From: Acidimicrobiaceae bacterium
Lineage (GTDB): Bacteria; Actinomycetota; Acidimicrobiia; Acidimicrobiales; Ilumatobacteraceae
Length of the DNA stretch: 5,236 bases
NCBI GenBank assembly: GCA_947486675.1
Contig: CANKUF010000068.1
Coordinates: 1-5,236, forward strand
Direction of reading: 5' to 3'
Below the pieces are notes generated by a model. That model saw only the letters and a list, made by a program, of their open reading frames with translations. It made no database searches and was not told the origin of the DNA. Every line of letters starts with the position of its first letter. Position 1 is the stretch's first letter. Below are positions 1 through 5,236 of the stretch, one piece after another. The position numbers were made by a program, and so were the translations under genes.

Positions 1-1113
1 CCGCTACCCAAGTTGCCAAGCCTTGACATTGTTAATGATCAATCACCTGGTCGATTCCCTGCATATTGGGAAGTTAAAGACTGGCCAAGTTTCGTTGAAA
101 CAGCACAGTTTTTGAAAGGCACATTTGGCGAACCGCGTGCATTCAGTATTCGCGCGTACAACGAACTGAGCAAACGCGTAAATGACTTCGATCTCGTGCA
201 CGACAATCAGTGTTTGGGTTATGGAATTCTGAAAATTGAAAAACAGATTCCCACCATCGTCACCTTGCACCACCCCATTACCAAAGATCGCAAGTTGGAA
301 ATGGAGCACACTAAAACTTGGTGGAAGCGTCGAGCAATTAGCCGCTGGTATTCATTTGTCAACATGCAAGGAAAAGTTGCGAGCAAGATGCCGCGAGTTG
401 TAGTGGTCAGTGAAAACTCCATCGCCGACATTCACACCGACATGAAGGTTTCACTCGACCGCATGAAACTTGTGCCAGTTGGAGTCGACCCCGACCTCTT
501 CACACCGCTTCCACACATTTCACGCAAGCCTGGTCACCTCATTACCACTGCATCGGCAGACGTGGCGTTGAAGGGTTTGTCGTACCTGCTTGAAGCATTG
601 GCCAAAATTCGAACTGAACGCGACGTGCACCTGACCATTATTGGTCGCCCGCGTGAAGGCGCAAACGCGGACCTCATTCGCAAACTCGGTCTGACCGATT
701 GCATCACGCATGTTTCGGGCGTAAGCGACGAACGCATTGTTGAGTTGTACGCAGAGAGCGAACTTGCCGTAGTGCCAAGCCTGTATGAAGGATTCAGCCT
801 TCCGGCAATTGAAGCAATGTCAACTGGAATTTGTTTGGTGGCAACTACAGGTGGCGCACTGCCTGAAGTAACTGGAATCGATAACGACACGGTGTTGTCG
901 TGCCCGGCAGGAGACGCCGAAGCATTGGCCGCATCTATTCGTCGAGGTCTAGATAATGCTGAGTTGCGCAATCGCATCGGCGCAGCAGGAAGAACCCGAG
1001 TTGTGGAACGCTGGAGTTGGAAGCATTGTGCGCAATTGACCGTTGATCAATACCGAGAAGTCTTGACCATGCCTCACAACGTAGAAAAGCTTCGCAAACG
1101 GGATGCCAAATAG
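1..1113 (+). CDS. GT4-family glycosyltransferase, 5'-truncated (candidate ManT-like mannosyltransferase)
   Basis: This is a GT-B fold, retaining glycosyltransferase of family GT4, which moves a sugar from a nucleotide-sugar donor onto a glycan or lipid acceptor in the cytoplasm. The reading frame is open to the first base, so the TTG at 13 is not a convincing start; about 60 N-terminal residues (first Rossmann strand and glycine-rich loop) probably lie upstream. Counting codons from base 1, visible marks are the N-domain stretch FDLVHDNQCLGYG and the HHP at codons 90-92, the interdomain GVDPDLF, the conserved Lys191 of ALKGL in the donor-binding domain, and the E-x7-E signature EGFSLPAIE with Glu263 and Glu271. 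It heads an operon: the next gene begins 3 bp after its TAG stop. With two methyltransferases and a barrel protein beside it, it resembles the alpha-mannosyltransferase of methylmannose polysaccharide loci (inference). The GT4 assignment is secure; donor and acceptor are not shown by the sequence. Confidence 0.9.
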   Translation, partial: PLPKLPSLDIVNDQSPGRFPAYWEVKDWPSFVETAQFLKGTFGEPRAFSIRAYNELSKRVNDFDLVHDNQCLGYGILKIEKQIPTIVTLHHPITKDRKLEMEHTKTWWKRRAISRWYSFVNMQGKVASKMPRVVVVSENSIADIHTDMKVSLDRMKLVPVGVDPDLFTPLPHISRKPGHLITTASADVALKGLSYLLEALAKIRTERDVHLTIIGRPREGANADLIRKLGLTDCITHVSGVSDERIVELYAESELAVVPSLYEGFSLPAIEAMSTGICLVATTGGALPEVTGIDNDTVLSCPAGDAEALAASIRRGLDNAELRNRIGAAGRTRVVERWSWKHCAQLTVDQYREVLTMPHNVEKLRKRDAK

Positions 1114-1116
1114 CCA

Positions 1117-1845
1117 ATGTTGACCGTACGTTTTGACAAATTGCCAGTGGGCCCAGGGTCGATGTTTCTCGATGCTGGTGCAGGGTTTGGCCGACACGCG
1201 TTTGAGGCAGCACGCCGCGGCGCACGTGTGGTTGCGCTGGACTACGCAGAAGAAGAAACCACAGTCACTCGCGCAACGTTTGCCGCAATGTTTGAAGCCG
1301 GAGAAATTAAGTCGGAGAATCTGGTTGCTGTACTTCGCGGCGACGCAACACGACTTCCATTCGCCGACAACACCTTCGACTGCATCGTGACCTCCGAAGT
1401 GCTTGAACACATTCAAAATGATGTGGCTGCACTAAACGAACTATCGCGTGTGCTGAAGCCGGGCGGCGTTCTTGCAGCAACAGTCCCTTCATGGTTCCCA
1501 GAGAAGATCAACTGGATGTTGTCAGATGAATACCACGCGCCATTTGTGCAAGGTGGACATGTGCGTATCTACTCAGGTACCGAACTGAAGGCAAAACTGC
1601 GCGCCGCTGGACTTGTCGTTCAAGACGAACACCGTGCACATGGTTTACATTCTCCGTATTGGTGGCTGCGATGCGCAGTTGGCCCGGCTCGCGAGGACAA
1701 TAAATTCGTGAATGCCTATAAAAAGTTTTTGGAGTGGGACATTGTTTCTGCACCAACACTCACTCGCACGTTAGAAAAAGTGTTGGCCCCAGCACTCGGC
1801 AAGAGCTACATCGTGTATTCGCAAAAGCCAGGACGCGCCTCATGA
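1117..1845 (+). CDS. Class I SAM-dependent methyltransferase (Methyltransf_11 type), putative sugar O-methyltransferase
   Basis: The 242-residue protein is a Rossmann-fold methyltransferase using S-adenosylmethionine. Motif I is LDAGAGFGR (residues 18-26), the acidic end of strand 2 is LDY (Asp42), GDATRLPF (75-82) is the adenine-contacting region, LEHI (96-99) is motif IV and RVLKPGG (111-117) is the usual post-strand turn. The C-terminal third, from about residue 125, with many aromatics and His (SWFP, DEYHAPF, HSPYWWL), looks like a substrate-binding cap. The ATG at 1117 places motif I at the normal distance from the N-terminus. Its ribosome binding site is weak (a GGGA at 1100-1103), so translation is probably coupled to the preceding gene, whose stop is 3 bp away in the same frame. 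Its stop overlaps the next start (ATGA). The target is not determinable from sequence; neighbours suggest hydroxyls of a sugar chain, for example 3-O-methylation of mannose (inference). A ubiquinone-type C- or O-methyltransferase is less likely here. Confidence 0.9.
   Translation: MLTVRFDKLPVGPGSMFLDAGAGFGRHAFEAARRGARVVALDYAEEETTVTRATFAAMFEAGEIKSENLVAVLRGDATRLPFADNTFDCIVTSEVLEHIQNDVAALNELSRVLKPGGVLAATVPSWFPEKINWMLSDEYHAPFVQGGHVRIYSGTELKAKLRAAGLVVQDEHRAHGLHSPYWWLRCAVGPAREDNKFVNAYKKFLEWDIVSAPTLTRTLEKVLAPALGKSYIVYSQKPGRAS
1830..1833 (+). promoter_or_regulatory. Shine-Dalgarno AGGA deciding the start of the barrel protein
   Basis: AGGA lies 8 bases before the ATG at 1842, inside the end of the upstream methyltransferase gene. 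It supports 1842 rather than the in-frame upstream starts from 1734 on, which would add about 36 residues lying over the methyltransferase coding region. Confidence 0.6.
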
Positions 1846-2882
1846 TTTTTCCTGGTCAATCAAACGATGAACTACTCGACGTCATCACTACCGATGAACT
1901 TGTAGCGACTGCACACACCATTGCTGCGTTGCAACTTCCAAACGGAATGATTCCATGGTTTCCAAACGGTCACTGCGACCCATGGAACCATGTTGAAACC
2001 GCGATGGCCCTCGACGTGATGGGCATGCACGACGAAGCACGACGTGCTTATGCATGGCTCGCAGATATTCAACGACCAGATGGCAGTTGGCACAACTACT
2101 ACATGCCAGACGGTTCACTTGAAGACGCCAAACTCGACACCAACGTGTGCGCATACATTGCCACCGGTATTTGGCACCACTATTTGGTCACTGAAGATGA
2201 AGCATTTATCCGCGTGATGTGGCCAACGGTGCAGCGCGCGCTCACATGGGTACTTGGTATGCGCAAAGATGACGGAACCATTTTGTGGGCATGTGAAGTG
2301 GATTCTCGTCCGTGGGATTATTCGCTACTCACCGGTTCTTCTTCTATTCGCCATGCACTCCATTCGGGCGCAAACATTGGCGCAATCATTGGCGAAAGTC
2401 AGCCAGAGTGGCGAGCAGCAGCCGACACGATTGACCACCTCATTGGCACAGATCAAAGCGTGTTTGAGCCAAAATTGCGTTGGGCAATGGACTGGTATTA
2501 CCCAGTACTGACTGGTGCAACCATTGGCGCAGAGGCAAAAACCCGACTGCTCAATAAGTGGGATGAGTTCATCATTGATGGTCGTGGCGTGCGTTGCGTG
2601 AACGACGAAGACTGGGTGACCGCAGCAGAAACCGCTGAGTGTTCACTTGCCCATGCAGCAGCAGGTGAAATCGACAAGGCAAAAGAATTGCTGTCATGGA
2701 CTCGCGCGCACCGCAATGACGATGGCTCGTACTTCACCGGCATTAGCTACCCGGGAAGAATTGTGTTTCCTGCAGACGAACGCAGCGCATATACCGCTGC
2801 TGCTGTCATTCTGGCTGCAGATGCAATTTCGCAGGCGACACCTGCAAGCAAGTTGTTTCTCAGCAGCACTGTTTTTGACTGA
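1842..2882 (+). CDS. Alpha/alpha-barrel protein annotated 'prenyltransferase'; possible MmpH-like glycan hydrolase
   Basis: The 346-residue protein has the alternating helix pattern of an alpha/alpha toroid, with QW-like repeats QLPNGMIPWF (31-40), QRPDGSW (77-83) and RNDDGSY (291-297), which is why databases label such proteins prenyltransferase or squalene-cyclase-like. The DDxxD motif of prenyl-chain enzymes and the DxDD of class II cyclases are absent. Conserved-looking acidic and aromatic clusters are DPWNHVE (Asp46, Glu52), KLDTN (Asp99), TGSSSI (164-169), RWAMDWYYP (Asp217) and WVTAAETAE (Glu263, Glu266), more in keeping with a six-hairpin glycosidase-like active site. There is no signal peptide or membrane segment, so it is cytoplasmic. 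It starts within the stop of the methyltransferase (ATGA overlap) and is preceded by AGGA, so the two are translationally coupled. From recall of the mycobacterial methylmannose polysaccharide locus, which holds a hydrolase (MmpH) beside a GT4 enzyme and methyltransferases, I infer a glycan endo-hydrolase; catalysis is not proven. Confidence 0.85.
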   Translation: MIFPGQSNDELLDVITTDELVATAHTIAALQLPNGMIPWFPNGHCDPWNHVETAMALDVMGMHDEARRAYAWLADIQRPDGSWHNYYMPDGSLEDAKLDTNVCAYIATGIWHHYLVTEDEAFIRVMWPTVQRALTWVLGMRKDDGTILWACEVDSRPWDYSLLTGSSSIRHALHSGANIGAIIGESQPEWRAAADTIDHLIGTDQSVFEPKLRWAMDWYYPVLTGATIGAEAKTRLLNKWDEFIIDGRGVRCVNDEDWVTAAETAECSLAHAAAGEIDKAKELLSWTRAHRNDDGSYFTGISYPGRIVFPADERSAYTAAAVILAADAISQATPASKLFLSSTVFD

Positions 2883-2886
2883 TTCG

Positions 2887-3528
2887 TTATTTCACTCGCT
2901 GTAAAATTCTCAGTGAACCTGTGCACGAAGTTTCTTCGAAGTTCTTTGAATTAATTGCTGCAAGGTAAATCTCTTCGTATGGTGCTTGACCACCAAGTGC
3001 TGGGTCGCTGAACACATCGTGAATGGCCAACGTTCCGCCAACTGCAACATGTGGTGTCCACGCCACATAATCGTTGCGCGCAACCTCGCGACCGTGTCCG
3101 CCATCAATAAACAACATGCCGATTGGTTCGTTCCACGTTGATGCAATGACGGGCGAGTCGCCCACGATTGCTTTCACAACCGAAGTGAGGTTTGCGCGTT
3201 GCATGGTGTGCTCAAAGTGCGGAAGCGTGTTCAAGCGACCAGTTGCAGGATCGACCAATGTTTGGTCATGCCATTCCCAACCAGGCTGATTTTCTTCAGA
3301 CCCGCCATGGTGGTCAACTGCATGCAACACCGTGTTTGACAACCGCGCAGCCTCACCAAACCACACAGTGCTTCTGCCGCAATAGGAGCCAATTTCCACA
3401 AATGGCAAAGCTGGGCAATCCACTCCAGCGCTCAATGCTGCCGTAAACAGAGCATCACCCTCGTTTTCGGGCATGAAACCCGTGGTGCTCAATGCAATTT
3501 CTCGCAGAACGCCACTCAACTGTGTCAC
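2887..3528 (-). CDS. Class I SAM-dependent methyltransferase (CmcI/TylF/MeT1-like)
   Basis: The 213-residue protein is a methyltransferase of the Methyltransf_24/CmcI-like kind, unrelated in detail to the one at 1117. Motif I is EIGSYCGRS (45-53), the acidic strand-2 end is VDHH (71-74), and FIDGGH (140-145; Asp142, His145) with AIHD (168-171; Asp171) are candidate divalent-metal and catalytic residues, as in metal-dependent sugar O-methyltransferases of this class. An unusual conserved-looking stretch after motif I, GSEENQPGWEWHD (75-88), probably shapes the acceptor site. The start is GTG at 3528: an in-frame TGA lies at 3537-3535, so nothing further upstream is possible, and the next Met (residue 19) would shorten the N-terminal helix. 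No Shine-Dalgarno is visible, so a leaderless message is possible. It converges on the barrel gene with 4 bp between stops. The context suggests the reducing-end 1-O-methyltransferase of a methylated polysaccharide (MeT1-like); that is inference. Confidence 0.87.
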   Translation of the reverse strand: MTQLSGVLREIALSTTGFMPENEGDALFTAALSAGVDCPALPFVEIGSYCGRSTVWFGEAARLSNTVLHAVDHHGGSEENQPGWEWHDQTLVDPATGRLNTLPHFEHTMQRANLTSVVKAIVGDSPVIASTWNEPIGMLFIDGGHGREVARNDYVAWTPHVAVGGTLAIHDVFSDPALGGQAPYEEIYLAAINSKNFEETSCTGSLRILQRVK

Positions 3529-3584
3529 AACATTTCACGCTACAACAGTTCGATACGCGGTCTCTTTACTGGCAACATAGAGGC
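3529..3584. promoter_or_regulatory. 56-bp divergent intergenic region with promoters for the MeT1-like gene and tesB
   Basis: This is the only real gap in the window and must hold the start signals of two divergent genes. On the - strand a TANNNT element (TAGCGT, 3542 down to 3537) sits 8 bases before the GTG at 3528, the distance expected of a -10 box for a leaderless transcript, which is common in actinobacteria. No clear -35 accompanies it. On the + strand only a weak -10-like CAACAT (3573-3578) lies before the ATG at 3585. AGAGG at 3579-3583 is only one base from the ATG, too near to act as a normal ribosome binding site. The boxes are tentative; the divergent arrangement is certain. Confidence 0.35.
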
Positions 3585-4439
3585 ATGGCTTCCCCCCTTC
3601 AAGACCTTGTCACCCTGCTCGACCTCGAGGCAATTGAGGTCAATATTTTTCGTGGACAATCACCAGACGAAAATCGGCAACGTGCTTTCGGCGGACAAGT
3701 TGCTGGACAAGCACTCGTTGCAGCATCGCGCACGATTGACGAACCAGGTCGCCACGTGCACTCGCTACATGCATACTTTCTTCGCGCAGGCGACCCTGGC
3801 GTGCCAATTCTGTATGAAGTAGATCGCATTCGCGACGGCAAGAGTTTCTCAACACGTCGTGTTGTTGCCGTTCAACACGGCAAAGATATTTTCAATTTGC
3901 ATGCAAGCTTCCAGAAACACGAGGAAGGTTTAGAGCATCAAATTTCCATGGTGGATGGTACGCCTGATCCCGAATCACTCCCCGATTTCAAAACGCGCAT
4001 GGAGCCATACAAGGAAAAACTTGGCGAATGGTATGACCGGCCGCGACCAATTGACCAGCGTTATGTCGATGGCGACCCATTCCGCCGCAAAGGCAACCCC
4101 ATGCCTGGTCAGCGCGTATGGATTCGGGCTGACGGCACCCTGCCCGACGACAACGTCCTGCACGCGTGCATCGTTACTTATGCGAGCGACATGACTTTGC
4201 TTGACACCGCACTGCTTCCCCATGGGCTGGCCTGGACAGATGGATCGGTACAAATGGCCAGCCTGGACCACGCCATGTGGTTCCATCGCCCATTCCGTGC
4301 AGACGAATGGCTGTTGTACCAGCAGTCGTCAATCTCCACCTCAGGATCGCGCGGACTCGCGCAGGGTCATATTTTCACCAAAGACGGCAAACTCGTGGTC
4401 ACCGTGGTGCAAGAAGGACTGACGCGACTCGCTAAATAG
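3585..4439 (+). CDS. tesB: Acyl-CoA thioesterase II (TesB)
   Basis: TesB hydrolyses acyl-CoA of medium to long chain to free fatty acid and CoA in the cytoplasm. The 284-residue length matches the family (E. coli TesB is 286), with two hot-dog domains, about 1-125 and 150-284. Hallmarks are FRGQSPDENRQRAFGGQVAG near the N-terminus, the central HSLHAYFLRAGDP, and the C-terminal ASLDHAMWFHRPFRADEWLLY. Against the E. coli triad Asp204/Thr228/Gln278 the equivalents are Asp202 (YASD), Ser226 (ASLDH) and Gln276 (VQEG), a constant offset of two, with Ser replacing Thr. The ATG at 3585 gives the family N-terminus (MASPLQDLVTLLDLE). The in-frame ATG at 3492 would add 31 unrelated residues and overlap the divergent methyltransferase by 37 bp. 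The gene is divergent from the methyltransferase and convergent with mreB, with no base between stops. The family is certain; the physiological substrate is open. Confidence 0.95.
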   Translation: MASPLQDLVTLLDLEAIEVNIFRGQSPDENRQRAFGGQVAGQALVAASRTIDEPGRHVHSLHAYFLRAGDPGVPILYEVDRIRDGKSFSTRRVVAVQHGKDIFNLHASFQKHEEGLEHQISMVDGTPDPESLPDFKTRMEPYKEKLGEWYDRPRPIDQRYVDGDPFRRKGNPMPGQRVWIRADGTLPDDNVLHACIVTYASDMTLLDTALLPHGLAWTDGSVQMASLDHAMWFHRPFRADEWLLYQQSSISTSGSRGLAQGHIFTKDGKLVVTVVQEGLTRLAK

Positions 4440-5236
4440 TTAGCGGCGACTGTCCATGAACATGCCGCGGAGAGCGGAGAAGTTTTCGACGCAGTGACCT
4501 GCGCCGAGCACCACTGCCTCAAGCGGCTGGTCGCTCATGTTCACCGGCACTCGGGTGTCGCGCTCGATGCGTTGGGCGAGTCCGCGCAGCAATGCTCCAC
4601 CGCCGACCAAATACATTCCACGAGTGAGGAAGTCCTGCGATAACTCTGGCGGCGCCACAGCCAAACAACGAATGACCGAAGCCACCATTTGTGCAACAAC
4701 ATCTTCAATTGCTTCGCGAATTTCTTGCGCAGTCAAAATAACCGTCTTTGGCAAACCGCTTACCAAGTCGCGACCGCGCACTTCTGCATCGCGATCATCA
4801 GCAGTTGCCATTGCGCTACCAATACTGATTTTGATTTCTTCAGCAGTTCGCTCGCCAATCGCTAAACCGTGTTCACGACGCACATGGCTTTGAATTGCTG
4901 CGTCGATATCAAAACTTCCTACGCGTATTGCTTCAAGCGCAACAATTCCACCTAATGAAATAACTGCGGTTTCAGTGGTGCCACCGCCAATGTCAATCAC
5001 CATGTTGCCAACAGGTTCATTAATTGGAAGATCTGCACCAATTGCTGCGGCCATCGGTTGCTCCAACAGCTGCGCATCGGCTGCGCCTGCACGACGAGTC
5101 GCATCGGTTACTGCGCGGCGTTCAACTTCGGTAATTGCAGACGGCACGCAGATGAGAACTTTTGGCCGCGAGAAACGCGATACACCTGCACGTTGCAAGA
5201 GCAACCGAATCATCTTTTCTGTAATTTCAAAGTCGG
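4440..5236 (-). CDS. mreB: MreB/Mbl-type bacterial actin, 5'-truncated by window edge
   Basis: MreB polymerises under the membrane with ATP and guides peptidoglycan insertion in many rod-shaped bacteria. The frame stays open to the last base, where it reads DFEITEK before the Met at 5213, matching the DFxxTEKM region of MreB. That Met is therefore internal, and about 75-80 N-terminal residues, including the first phosphate loop, lie outside. Numbering from the Met at 5213, phosphate-2 is DIGGGTTE (74-81), EVRGRDLVSGLP spans 144-155, and the adenosine loop is LVGGGALLRG (202-211). Two positions depart from the norm: Gln52 in LLEQPMAAAIG where EEPMAAAIG is usual, and VGSFDIDAAI (98-107) where VGGDxxDEAI is usual. 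No mreC or mreD follows, since the stop abuts the convergent tesB. The actin-family assignment is firm. Whether it is the main MreB, an Mbl-like paralogue or a lineage-specific form cannot be told from this window. Confidence 0.9.
   Translation of the reverse strand, partial: DFEITEKMIRLLLQRAGVSRFSRPKVLICVPSAITEVERRAVTDATRRAGAADAQLLEQPMAAAIGADLPINEPVGNMVIDIGGGTTETAVISLGGIVALEAIRVGSFDIDAAIQSHVRREHGLAIGERTAEEIKISIGSAMATADDRDAEVRGRDLVSGLPKTVILTAQEIREAIEDVVAQMVASVIRCLAVAPPELSQDFLTRGMYLVGGGALLRGLAQRIERDTRVPVNMSDQPLEAVVLGAGHCVENFSALRGMFMDSRR

Noticed and set aside
13..15. TTG at 13 as the glycosyltransferase start
   Set aside because: The frame continues to base 1, and the protein would lack the whole first strand and nucleotide-sugar loop of a GT-B fold; the real start is upstream of the window.
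534..977. Long open frame on the - strand opposite the glycosyltransferase (147 codons)
   Set aside because: It is antisense to clear GT4 motifs, has low-complexity Ser/Arg/Ala composition and no recognisable domain: a shadow frame.
1734..1841. Extended N-terminus of the barrel protein from 1734
   Set aside because: The added residues lie over the methyltransferase coding region and look random; the ATG at 1842 has an AGGA at good spacing and the common ATGA overlap.
2376..2396. Short direct repeat ATTGGCG in the barrel gene
   Set aside because: It encodes two similar short peptides (NIGA, IIGE) and does not extend beyond about 7 bases; no repeat array.
2891..2917. Inverted repeat TTCACT/AGTGAA (2891-2896 and 2912-2917) near the convergent stops as a terminator
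   Set aside because: Only 6 bp of stem, A/T-rich, with a 15-base loop and no following T-run; likely chance within coding sequence.
3492..3584. Upstream in-frame ATG for tesB at 3492
   Set aside because: It adds 31 residues unlike the TesB N-terminus and overlaps the divergent methyltransferase; the ATG at 3585 gives the family start.
4537..4893. Open frame of 118 codons on the + strand opposite mreB
   Set aside because: Ser/Arg/Pro-rich sequence with no domain, antisense to conserved MreB motifs.

Overview
The window looks like a chromosomal segment of an actinobacterium of intermediate base composition (about half G+C by eye, with many A/T-ending codons). The protein sequences read as high-GC Gram-positive types. 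An MreB-type actin together with this G+C level makes an Acidimicrobiia-like lineage (Ilumatobacteraceae or similar) my best guess. That placement is inference from memory, not a measurement.

Layout. Positions 1-2882 on the + strand are a tight three-gene operon: a 5'-truncated GT4 glycosyltransferase (1-1113), a class I SAM-dependent methyltransferase (1117-1845), and an alpha/alpha-barrel protein usually labelled 'prenyltransferase' (1842-2882). Genes one and two are separated by three bases and genes two and three overlap by four (ATGA). A second, unrelated SAM-dependent methyltransferase (2887-3528, - strand) converges on the operon with only 4 bp between stops. A 56-bp gap (3529-3584) separates its GTG start from the divergent acyl-CoA thioesterase II gene tesB (3585-4439, + strand). 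The last gene is an mreB-type gene on the - strand (4440-5236), cut off at its 5' end by the window edge. Its stop abuts the tesB stop with no base between them.

How the genes may work together. A GT4 transferase, a small-molecule-type methyltransferase, a barrel protein and a second CmcI/MeT1-like methyltransferase make the same gene set I recall for the methylmannose polysaccharide (MMP) locus of mycobacteria: the mannosyltransferase ManT, a sugar O-methyltransferase, the MMP hydrolase MmpH and the 1-O-methyltransferase MeT1. On this reading the window encodes synthesis and recycling of a methylated alpha-mannan-like (or related) oligosaccharide, and the 'prenyltransferase' is really a glycan hydrolase. 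MMPs bind long-chain acyl-CoA, so a tesB acyl-CoA thioesterase sharing the intergenic region with the MeT1-like gene is suggestive. This is the most interesting signal here, but it rests on recalled family resemblance and gene order and needs an alignment to confirm.

The mreB gene is a separate unit. It has no mreC or mreD downstream and carries unusual residues at two normally conserved actin-fold positions. Apart from the 56-bp divergent gap, essentially every base is coding. I saw no RNA genes, mobile elements, CRISPR arrays or long repeats.
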